A stretch of DNA of 37,920 nt, taken from positions 1 to 37,920 of the forward strand of contig CACJGD010000009.1 of NCBI GenBank assembly GCA_902592935.1, in the 5' to 3' direction. This stretch comes from an uncultured Pelagibacteraceae bacterium (lineage in GTDB: Bacteria; Pseudomonadota; Alphaproteobacteria; Pelagibacterales; Pelagibacteraceae). Below are positions 7,165 to 13,809 of the stretch, in pieces (position 1 is the stretch's first letter; every line of letters starts with the position of its first letter). Position numbers and translations under genes: made by a program. The notes under the pieces were generated by a model. That model made no database searches. It was not told the DNA's origin and saw only the letters and a list, made by a program, of their open reading frames with translations.

Positions 7165-8151
7165 TTAAATTGATTTATAAAAATTGTACCAGTTATTTCC
7201 AAGTATTCCATGTGTCTCGGTATCTGAAAAGCCTACTTTTTTAAGACCTTTTTCAATATTTAAGAACCCTCTTGCATCAAGAAACCAATCAGGTTGTTTT
7301 GGAAAACCTGGTTTATTTTTCGAACCTTCGCCAAAATTTATACTTTTAGACCAAGAACCATTTCTCATCCATTCAACAACAGTATCTGGATGATCTAAAC
7401 AAAGATCTGATCCTATTCCTATTTTTTTTACATCCATTATTTCAACAGTTTTAGCAACCATTTCACAAAAACTATCTAGAGTACACTTTGTATTATCTTT
7501 TAAATGATGAGGGTATAACGATAGCCCTAACATGCCACCACTATCACTTAAAATTTTTAATAATTCTGAAGATTTATTTCTTTTAGCTGGATGCCAAAAA
7601 GATGGATTTGCATGTGTTATGGCAATTGGTTTTTCACTTAACTCAATTGCATCAAGAGTACTTTTTTCAGCAGAATGTGACATGTCAACTACAAGGCCAA
7701 CTCTATTCATTTCTCTTATAACCTCACGTCCAAAATTAGTAACACCACTATCTACTTTTTCATAACAGCCTGTTGCTAGCAAAGATTGGTTATTATAAGT
7801 AAGTTGCATAAACCTACATCCTAATTGATGAACTTTTTCAACTAACTTTATGTCGTCTTCAATTGGCGAACAATTTTGAAAACCAAAAAATATTGCGGTT
7901 TTATTTTCTTTATTAGCTTTATCAATATCTTGAACATTCTTACCATGTAAAATTAAATCAGAGTTTTCATTAAATAATTTTTCCCATTTTTTTATTTCAA
8001 GTTGTAATTCGTCAAAATCCTCATGGTATACAATGGTAACATGGACAGCATCTAAGCCAGCAGATCTATTAATCTCAAAGATTTTTCTAGACCAATTACA
8101 GTATTGAAGATTATCTATTTTATAATTCATACTATGTATAACTCTAATCAA
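7165..8151 (-). CDS. Membrane dipeptidase (M19)-like amidohydrolase with altered metal site
   Basis: A 328-residue protein of the renal-dipeptidase-like TIM-barrel family. VDMSHS (H159) and ITHANPS (H180) match the two conserved His-containing strands of M19, and IGSDLCLDHP (D249) matches the late Asp strand. The N-terminal H-x-D zinc motif expected near residues 10-25 is absent; the protein begins with KIDNLQYCNWSRKIFE. The position of the bridging Glu (EGG in M19) reads FQN (Q92). It may therefore bind one metal or none, or act on an unusual substrate. No signal peptide is seen, so it is probably cytoplasmic. It is the first gene of the four-gene minus-strand operon and diverges from purE across a 73-base gap. 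Confidence 0.75.
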   Translation of the reverse strand: MIRVIHSMNYKIDNLQYCNWSRKIFEINRSAGLDAVHVTIVYHEDFDELQLEIKKWEKLFNENSDLILHGKNVQDIDKANKENKTAIFFGFQNCSPIEDDIKLVEKVHQLGCRFMQLTYNNQSLLATGCYEKVDSGVTNFGREVIREMNRVGLVVDMSHSAEKSTLDAIELSEKPIAITHANPSFWHPAKRNKSSELLKILSDSGGMLGLSLYPHHLKDNTKCTLDSFCEMVAKTVEIMDVKKIGIGSDLCLDHPDTVVEWMRNGSWSKSINFGEGSKNKPGFPKQPDWFLDARGFLNIEKGLKKVGFSDTETHGILGNNWYNFYKSI

Positions 8152-8224
8152 TATGTATTTTAAATACTATTAATTTTATTGAAATTTTAACTTAATTTTG
8201 AAATAAACAGATTGATCAATTTTC

Positions 8225-8716
8225 ATGAAAAAAAATAATAAATTAAAAGTTTCGATAGTCATGGGAAGTCAATCTGACTATAAAATAATGAAACTAGCGG
8301 AAAAAACTCTAAAAAAAATTGGAGTTTCATTTGAAACAAAAATTATATCTGCTCACAGAACACCTAAAAGAATGTACGAATATGCTGCAAAAGTTGCTCA
8401 AAATAATATAGGAGTAATAATTGCAGGCGCAGGAGGATCTGCTCATCTTCCAGGTATGATATCAGCACTTACACATGTGCCAGTTCTTGGTGTTCCTGTA
8501 GAAAGTAAAAAGCTTAAAGGGTTAGATAGCTTGTTATCAATAGCACAAATGCCCAAAGGAATACCGGTTGGAACTCTTGCTATAGGAGAAGATGGTGCTA
8601 TTAATGCTGCTTTGTTAGCTGCAGCAATAATTGCCAACCATAATCCAGATGTTCTAAAAAAACTTAAAAATTTTAGAACTTCACAAACTAAATCTGTGAA
8701 GATAAGTCCAAAATAA
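8225..8716 (+). CDS. purE: 5-(carboxyamino)imidazole ribonucleotide mutase
   Basis: A 163-residue class I PurE, which converts N5-CAIR to CAIR in purine synthesis. Visible hallmarks are the GSQSD phosphate-binding loop at 14-18, SAHRTP (catalytic His44), and AGAGGSAHLPGM followed by PVLGVPV. The length is normal for the family. The C-terminal tail (RTSQTKSVKISPK) is a little longer than core PurE. It is one base upstream of purK, the partner that makes N5-CAIR, as in many bacteria. Confidence 0.95.
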   Translation: MKKNNKLKVSIVMGSQSDYKIMKLAEKTLKKIGVSFETKIISAHRTPKRMYEYAAKVAQNNIGVIIAGAGGSAHLPGMISALTHVPVLGVPVESKKLKGLDSLLSIAQMPKGIPVGTLAIGEDGAINAALLAAAIIANHNPDVLKKLKNFRTSQTKSVKISPK

Positions 8717-8717
8717 A

Positions 8718-9764
8718 ATGTCTGAAATTACTCTTGGAATCATTGGCGGTGGTCAACTTGGAAGTATGCTTGCGATAGCTGCTAAAAAATTAAATATTAA
8801 AACTATTATTTATTGTGATGATACAGATGCCCCAGCTCAAAATTTTTGCAATCAATTTGTTACTGGAAATTATGAGAATAAAGAAAAAATATTAGAATTT
8901 ATAAATCAAGTTGATTTAGTCACTTATGAATTTGAAAATATCCCATTTGAAACATTAAATGAAATTAATAAATTTAAGCCTGTTTTGCCAAAACCTTCGG
9001 TTAATAGATTGATTCAACATCGACTAGCTGAAAAAGATTTTGTTAATAAATTAAATATTAGAACAACCAGGTATGTTTCAATTGAAAAAAAATCTGACAT
9101 AGATGCTTTAGAAGATTTTTTACCAGGTATTCTTAAAACAACAACACTAGGATATGATGGCAAAGGTCAATATCCAATAAATTCTAGTAATGAACTTAAT
9201 TTATTAAACATAGATTTTTCAAAAGGATATATTCTTGAAAAACTTGTTAAATTAAAAAAAGAGATTTCAATTATCATTACAAGATTTAGTAATAACAAGT
9301 ACGAGATTTATGAACCAATCGAGAATATGCATGAAGATCAAATTTTAAAATATTCAAAAATTCCTGCTGAAATAAATGAAAAAATTTTTAACCAATCTAA
9401 AGATTGGGCTATGCTAATAGCTGAAGAACTAAAATATGTTGGAACTTTATGTGTAGAATTTTTTATCGATAGAAACGATAATCTTTATGTTAATGAGATC
9501 GCTCCAAGAGTACACAACTCAGGGCATCTTACTATAAATGCCTTTAATGTTAGTCAATTTGAAAACCACATAAGAGCTGTGTGTGGCTTAGAACAAATTC
9601 CTTTAAAAAAAATATCTAATGCTAAAATGATGAATTTGCTTGGTGATCAAATTACTCATTATAGAAACATGCAAAAATTTAATGATAACGAATTTTTTTT
9701 TGATTATTTAAAAAAAGATATAAAAGAAAAAAGAAAAATGGGTCATATCACAACTTTAGTATAA
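8718..9764 (+). CDS. purK: N5-carboxyaminoimidazole ribonucleotide synthase
   Basis: A 348-residue ATP-grasp enzyme that makes N5-CAIR from AIR, bicarbonate and ATP. The N-terminal LGIIGGGQLGSML (6-18) is the classic PurK glycine motif. The ATP-grasp centre carries LKTTTLGYDGKGQ near 139-151, and the metal/ATP site VEFFIDRNDNLYVNEIAPRVHNSGH lies near 241-270. The start is one base after the purE stop. The stop abuts the ATG of the GNAT gene (TAAATG), so all three are probably one transcript. Confidence 0.95.
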   Translation: MSEITLGIIGGGQLGSMLAIAAKKLNIKTIIYCDDTDAPAQNFCNQFVTGNYENKEKILEFINQVDLVTYEFENIPFETLNEINKFKPVLPKPSVNRLIQHRLAEKDFVNKLNIRTTRYVSIEKKSDIDALEDFLPGILKTTTLGYDGKGQYPINSSNELNLLNIDFSKGYILEKLVKLKKEISIIITRFSNNKYEIYEPIENMHEDQILKYSKIPAEINEKIFNQSKDWAMLIAEELKYVGTLCVEFFIDRNDNLYVNEIAPRVHNSGHLTINAFNVSQFENHIRAVCGLEQIPLKKISNAKMMNLLGDQITHYRNMQKFNDNEFFFDYLKKDIKEKRKMGHITTLV

Positions 9765-10232
9765 ATGTTAAAATCAATAGAAGGTAATTTTGATAATCCA
9801 GAAGTTAATGAGCTTCTAACCAAACATTTTGTTGAGCTTAGAGCTGCTTCTCCAGAGGGAAGTGCTCACGTCCTAGATATTCTTGGTTTAAAAGTACCAT
9901 CAATTAAATTTTGGAGTTTATGGGACGACGATAAACTGATCGGTTGTGGTGCTTTAAAATTTTTAGATAAAACTCATGGAGAATTTAAGTCTATAAGAAT
10001 TCACGATAATTTTAGAAACCAAGGCCAAGGAATTAATGTAATCAATCATTTAATCCATGAGGCTAAAAAGCTAAAAATAAAAAGATTAAGTATCGAAACA
10101 GGAGCAGGTGATTTTTTTATACCAGCAAGAAAACTTTTCAAAAAAACTGGTTTTACCGTGTGCGAACCTTTTGCACACTATAAAGAAGACATCAATTCTG
10201 TTTATTTAACTATGCTTATTGACGAAATTTAG
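9765..10232 (+). CDS. GNAT-family N-acetyltransferase
   Basis: A 155-residue single-domain GNAT protein. The acetyl-CoA pyrophosphate loop appears as FRNQGQGINVINHL (Q/RxxGxG/A type, about residues 85-98), preceded by the beta-strand GEFKSIRI. The segment SIETGAGDFFIPARKLFKKTGF (about 109-130) is the C-terminal motif B region often seen in the YsnE-like subgroup. The substrate is unknown. It starts immediately after the purK stop, which suggests co-transcription rather than a shared pathway. The next gene, the cold-shock gene, has its own leader. Confidence 0.8.
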   Translation: MLKSIEGNFDNPEVNELLTKHFVELRAASPEGSAHVLDILGLKVPSIKFWSLWDDDKLIGCGALKFLDKTHGEFKSIRIHDNFRNQGQGINVINHLIHEAKKLKIKRLSIETGAGDFFIPARKLFKKTGFTVCEPFAHYKEDINSVYLTMLIDEI

Positions 10233-10293
10233 TAAATTATTTTAATTGTTGATCTATTTTGTTGACAAAACCCAATAAAATCTAAAGAAAGCC

Positions 10294-10319
10294 AATATTA
10301 CTTAATTATAAGTAATATT
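10294..10319 (+). promoter_or_regulatory. Palindrome in the cold-shock gene leader
   Basis: A perfect inverted repeat, AATATTACTT and AAGTAATATT, with a 6-base centre (AATTAT), lies 29 bases before the cold-shock ATG. It could form an AU-rich hairpin in the mRNA leader, whose stability would depend strongly on temperature, or be an operator. Its position fits post-transcriptional control of cspA-type genes. The role is inferred. Confidence 0.4.
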
Positions 10320-10348
10320 TAAACATAACAAAAAGTAAGAAGATAAAT

Positions 10349-10555
10349 ATGAGTCTACAAGGAAAAGTAAAGTGGTTCAATCCAACCAAAGGTTTTGGTT
10401 TTATTGAAAGAGAAGATAAAGAAAAAGATGTGTTTGTACATGTTTCAGCAGTAAGAGACGCTGGTATGAACGGTTTAGATGAGGGTCAAGCTTTGACTTT
10501 CGATGTTGAAGATGGTCCTAAAGGTCCTTCAGCAGTTAACTTAAAAACTGCATAA
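10349..10555 (+). CDS. CspA-family cold-shock protein
   Basis: A 68-residue single OB-fold protein that binds single-stranded RNA and DNA. RNP1 is KGFGFIE (14-20) and RNP2 is DVFVHVSAV (~28-36). The N-terminal GKVKWFNPT is standard. The length is typical. A purine-rich ribosome site (AAGAAG, 10337-10342) sits 6 bases before the ATG. The 116-base leader holds a palindrome, and a 13-bp hairpin follows the stop. It probably acts as an RNA chaperone; being an isolated copy with its own leader, it may be expressed constitutively or on cooling. Confidence 0.95.
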   Translation: MSLQGKVKWFNPTKGFGFIEREDKEKDVFVHVSAVRDAGMNGLDEGQALTFDVEDGPKGPSAVNLKTA

Positions 10556-10567
10556 TTTCACACTTCC

Positions 10568-10617
10568 TATTGGCTGAAAAATTTTATTTTAAGAATATAT
10601 TTAATTTTCAGCCAATA
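10568..10617 (+). terminator. Long-stem hairpin after the cold-shock gene
   Basis: A 13-bp perfect inverted repeat (TATTGGCTGAAAA / TTTTCAGCCAATA) begins 12 bases after the cold-shock stop and has a 24-base AT-rich loop. No clear U-run follows (CCTTATTT). It is probably the 3' end or a stability element of the short cold-shock mRNA rather than a strong intrinsic terminator. Confidence 0.5.
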
Positions 10618-10694
10618 CCTTATTTAATAACAACCTTTAAACACATTTATTAATTATGGATTTAAATTAAAAAATTAATAAATTAATCAAAATT

Positions 10695-11441
10695 ATGATT
10701 GGAATTTTGGGTGGAATGGGAACACAGGCTGGTCTTGATTTTTGCAACAAGCTTGCTGTTCTGAATAGAGGAAAAATTGATCAAGAGTATCCATTATTTT
10801 TACTTTATAATAAATCAAATATTCCTGGTAGACCTGAGTCTATAGGATCTCAAACAAAAAATCTTTCAAACAAATCTACAAATAAAACAAGTAAAGTAAA
10901 ATATAATAAAGTTTTAAAGAGTTTGCTCAAAGGTTGTAAGCTACTAGAAAAAAATAAATGTAAATTTATAGTTATTCCTTGCAATACAGCTCATTATTGG
11001 TTCGATGATTTACAAAAAAAAATCAATATTCCAATAATCAATATGCCAAAAGAAGTTTTCAGATTTACTAAAAAAAAATGTAAGATAAACTCAAAAGTTG
11101 GTCTGTTAGCAACTGAGGGTACTCTTAAAACTGGAGTTTATAAAAAAATTTTTGAAAAAGATTATCAATTAATAGAGCCTTCTCAAAAAATACAAAAATT
11201 GTCAGTTAATAAATCAATTAAAATGGTTAAAATGGGTAATGTAAAGGCTGCAGCAAAAGCAATTAAACCAGCAATTGATTCCTTAATTAAAATGAAATGT
11301 AAAAAAATTATTTTAGGTTGCACGGAACTCCCTATCGCGATTTTTGCATTTAAATCATTTGAAAATGTAAAATCCTCAAAAGTATTTTTAGACCCTAACT
11401 TAATTTTGGCTCATTCAGCTATGGTTAAGCATAAAAATTAG
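10695..11441 (+). CDS. Aspartate/glutamate racemase family protein
   Basis: A 248-residue member of the cofactor-independent Asp/Glu racemase superfamily. The N-terminal GILGGMGTQAG (3-13) is typical of aspartate racemase. The two catalytic cysteines are visible as PCNTAH (C96) and GCTELP (C209), both in their canonical settings, so the enzyme should be active. Likely reaction: L-aspartate to D-aspartate or a related racemisation. A Lys/Ser/Asn-rich insertion at about 53-72 follows the IPGRPESIG segment. The following unknown gene starts 3 bases after the stop, so the two are likely co-transcribed. Confidence 0.85.
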   Translation: MIGILGGMGTQAGLDFCNKLAVLNRGKIDQEYPLFLLYNKSNIPGRPESIGSQTKNLSNKSTNKTSKVKYNKVLKSLLKGCKLLEKNKCKFIVIPCNTAHYWFDDLQKKINIPIINMPKEVFRFTKKKCKINSKVGLLATEGTLKTGVYKKIFEKDYQLIEPSQKIQKLSVNKSIKMVKMGNVKAAAKAIKPAIDSLIKMKCKKIILGCTELPIAIFAFKSFENVKSSKVFLDPNLILAHSAMVKHKN

Positions 11442-11444
11442 CTT

Positions 11445-11885
11445 ATGCCTAATAAGACTGAAAAGCCATATGTGTTAAGAGCTGCTGAATTTGTTTATTC
11501 AAATATAATTGAAATAAAAAAACAAAACCCTGAAATCAACAATATACAGGCATTTGAAATTTTTATGACTACTAAAGAATATGAAGATTTAAGTTCTGGA
11601 GAATTTCACGATAAATGGTTTTTGGAACTTAAGAAAAATAAATTTATTGACGCGATTACTAAAAAAAAAATTAATGAAGAAACTTTAAGACTTTTAGAAC
11701 TTCAAAAAGATTCAATGGTTAAATTTTTAATGAAAATACCTAAGCTTTATTACACTAAAAGTCATTTTCCATTAGAAATTTCACAAAGAGCTTTCGATCA
11801 TTTATGGAGAGTTTGTGAAAGCTATGAAATGTGGTGCAAAGAAACTAAACAAGAAAACCTAATATATCTAAAAATTATTGATTAA
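11445..11885 (+). CDS. Hypothetical protein (146 aa)
   Basis: No family recognised. The protein is soluble and helical-looking, with many Lys/Glu, a hydrophobic C-terminal half (FLMKIPKLYYTKSHFPLEIS) and RVCESYEMWCKE near the end with two Cys. There is no signal peptide, membrane helix or catalytic motif. It is placed 3 bases after the racemase gene and overlaps the convergent minus-strand gene by 11 bases. Base and codon use look like its neighbours. Function unknown. Confidence 0.6.
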   Translation: MPNKTEKPYVLRAAEFVYSNIIEIKKQNPEINNIQAFEIFMTTKEYEDLSSGEFHDKWFLELKKNKFIDAITKKKINEETLRLLELQKDSMVKFLMKIPKLYYTKSHFPLEISQRAFDHLWRVCESYEMWCKETKQENLIYLKIID

Positions 11886-12267
11886 TATTATTTAAATTAA
11901 GTTTTAATCTAGTGACTGTTATTCGTTTCTTGACTAATTTTTGTAAATTTTGATTTTCTAATTTTTGTCTAGTAATTTCTATTCTTTTTTCAACTAATTG
12001 TCGCAAATCTTCATTTAATGAATTGTTTTTCTTAATTTCTTCTTTAATTAAATTTTTATTTATTTCCTCTTTAATTAAAGTCAGGGAATTTTTTCCAGTT
12101 TCTTTTTCTATACTTTGATTAATTATAAATTGTGCTCCTGCTTTATAGATATTACCTGAAGTAAGAACTGTCATACCTGGACCAAGAATTGAAAAAACTG
12201 AAATAAAACCTGTTAAAAAGAAAAATGATAGGATAATTGTAAAAATTCTTAATAACTTTAAGATCAT
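11875..12267 (-). CDS. Membrane-anchored coiled-coil protein (130 aa)
   Basis: The N-terminal ~30 residues are one hydrophobic segment (LKLLRIFTIILSFFFLTGFI), a membrane anchor or uncleaved signal. The rest is charged and helical. The C-terminus contains a near-duplicate block: LRQLVEKRIEITRQKLENQN followed directly by LQKLVKKRITVTRLKLNLNN, each about 20 residues, preceded by Lys/Glu-rich NKNLIKEEI and KEEIKKNN units. This suggests a repeat-built amphipathic coil facing the periplasm or cytoplasm. No family recognised. It is a stand-alone gene, convergent with the racemase-linked unknown. Confidence 0.55.
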   Translation of the reverse strand: MILKLLRIFTIILSFFFLTGFISVFSILGPGMTVLTSGNIYKAGAQFIINQSIEKETGKNSLTLIKEEINKNLIKEEIKKNNSLNEDLRQLVEKRIEITRQKLENQNLQKLVKKRITVTRLKLNLNNINQ

Positions 12268-12362
12268 ATTAAAAACTTAAATGATTTGTTATTTTATTTC
12301 TACTTCTAATTTGTTCATTATAGGTATTTATATGATTTTAGTTTATTTATTTATTTAATAGA

Positions 12363-13211
12363 ATGATTAAGACTTTACCTTTCATATTTATAATTCTATG
12401 GTCTTCCGCATTCATAACAACTAAGCCTATTATAAATGACAGTGATCCATTTGCTGCATTAGCCTTTAGATTTTCTTTAGTTGCTTTCGGTTTTTTTGTA
12501 TTTTCTATTTATTCAAAACAAAAAATTTTAGTTAGTAAAAGAAATTTTTTTGAATCTTTTTTTAGTGGTGTCTTATTTCATGGTTTTTATCTTGGTGGTG
12601 TCTTTTACTCAATTTCAATAGGTATGCCTACAGCAATAGCAGCACTAATTGTAACACTCCAACCAGTTCTCACAAATGCGTTGAGCGGTCCAATATTAAA
12701 TGAAAAAGTATCAGTAAAACAATGGGCTGGAGTTTTATTAGGATTTGTGGGCGCAGGACTAGTATTAGGTTTTGATGTTGGTTCTAAAATACCGACAGCT
12801 GGATTGATCGCAACAACAATCGCGTTATTAGCAATTACATTTTCAACTTTATGGCAAAAAAAATTAAGTAATAACTTGCCTTTGTCTGTAAGTAATATGA
12901 ATCAAGCTATTGGTGGATGTATATTTCATGTATTAATAACTATTTTATTTGTTGATCCGTATATTGATTTCTCAAAAACATTTATCATTGCAATGAGTCA
13001 TCAAATATTTTTGGTATCATTTGGTGCATTTACAATATTGATGTATTTAATTAAAAATAACTCAGCAAGCAAAACTGTTTCTATATTTTTTTTAATTCCA
13101 GCAACATCTGCTTTTATGGCCTGGCTCTTCTTAAATGAAAGTTTAACTAGCTTAGATCTAATTGGATTTCTTATAACTTCTATAGGCGTTTATATTGCTA
13201 CGAGAGATTGA
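12363..13211 (+). CDS. EamA/DMT-superfamily transporter
   Basis: A 282-residue inner-membrane protein with about ten hydrophobic segments in two EamA-type halves (residues ~5-130 and ~145-280). The N-terminal ILWSSAFITTKP is the family's usual first helix, and PTAIAALIVTLQPVLTNALSGP in the first half resembles the conserved end of an EamA repeat. The second half ends FLNESLTSLDLIGFLITSIG, again typical. Members usually export amino acids or other metabolites; the substrate here is unknown. The gene stands alone, convergent with the sox operon 10 bases away. Confidence 0.85.
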   Translation: MIKTLPFIFIILWSSAFITTKPIINDSDPFAALAFRFSLVAFGFFVFSIYSKQKILVSKRNFFESFFSGVLFHGFYLGGVFYSISIGMPTAIAALIVTLQPVLTNALSGPILNEKVSVKQWAGVLLGFVGAGLVLGFDVGSKIPTAGLIATTIALLAITFSTLWQKKLSNNLPLSVSNMNQAIGGCIFHVLITILFVDPYIDFSKTFIIAMSHQIFLVSFGAFTILMYLIKNNSASKTVSIFFLIPATSAFMAWLFLNESLTSLDLIGFLITSIGVYIATRD

Positions 13212-13221
13212 GGATTTAAGG

Positions 13222-13809
13222 TTATATAGATTTAAAGCCAAACTCTAGAGATGCATCTGTAATGGAGTGATAAAAAGATTCTCCAAAACTTCTTAAAGCA
13301 AACAGTCTTACTTTGTCTGGATTTTCATCTAACCTATCAACAGTGAAAGCTATTCCATTATAGGTTGAATTTATTGAGTTGTTTTTTTCTAAATTATTAA
13401 AATTAAAAGGACATCCTTTTTTTAGAACTTCCATTGTTTCTTGTCCTTCAATTTCAATTATTGCTCTTGAATGTGATAAATCTGTTACAGCAAAATCTGT
13501 ATCTTTAAATTGTTCTATAACATTTTTAATTAAATCTTTTTTTGTAGATACTAAAAGCCAGTTATTTGGACCATTCCACAAAATCCTTGTATTCTGATTA
13601 AATACTACACTTAATGGTTCATTTTTTAATTTTAACTCATCAATATCAATACCATCATATGAAACTGAAGAATTTTTATACTGAACAATTTGAACAATTA
13701 GTAAATTTTTAATTTCAGAAATTTTAAGTAACTCTTTTTCGTTTTTACCTTCATGATCTCCAAATTGACCTATTTTATGAACGTGTTCTAATGCAGAAAT
13801 TAAACTCAT
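13222..13809 (-). CDS. soxG: Sarcosine oxidase gamma subunit (SoxG-like; MgdD-like possible)
   Basis: A 195-residue small subunit of the heterotetrameric oxidase, related in fold to the first domain of GcvT. Conserved-looking segments are [11 protein letters not shown] near 78-90 and [16 protein letters not shown] near 110-125. It is last in the order B-D-A-G. Its ATG overlaps the soxA stop (ATGA, 4 bases), giving coupled translation. The subunit is structural and helps present the folate domain. Whether the complex oxidises sarcosine or N-methylglutamate is open (see soxA). Confidence 0.85.
   Translation of the reverse strand: MSLISALEHVHKIGQFGDHEGKNEKELLKISEIKNLLIVQIVQYKNSSVSYDGIDIDELKLKNEPLSVVFNQNTRILWNGPNNWLLVSTKKDLIKNVIEQFKDTDFAVTDLSHSRAIIEIEGQETMEVLKKGCPFNFNNLEKNNSINSTYNGIAFTVDRLDENPDKVRLFALRSFGESFYHSITDASLEFGFKSI

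Noticed and set aside
10262-10267. TTGACA upstream of the cold-shock gene as a -35 element
   Set aside because: No acceptable -10 hexamer lies 16-18 bases downstream; the nearest candidates are 13 or 25 bases away, so it may be chance.
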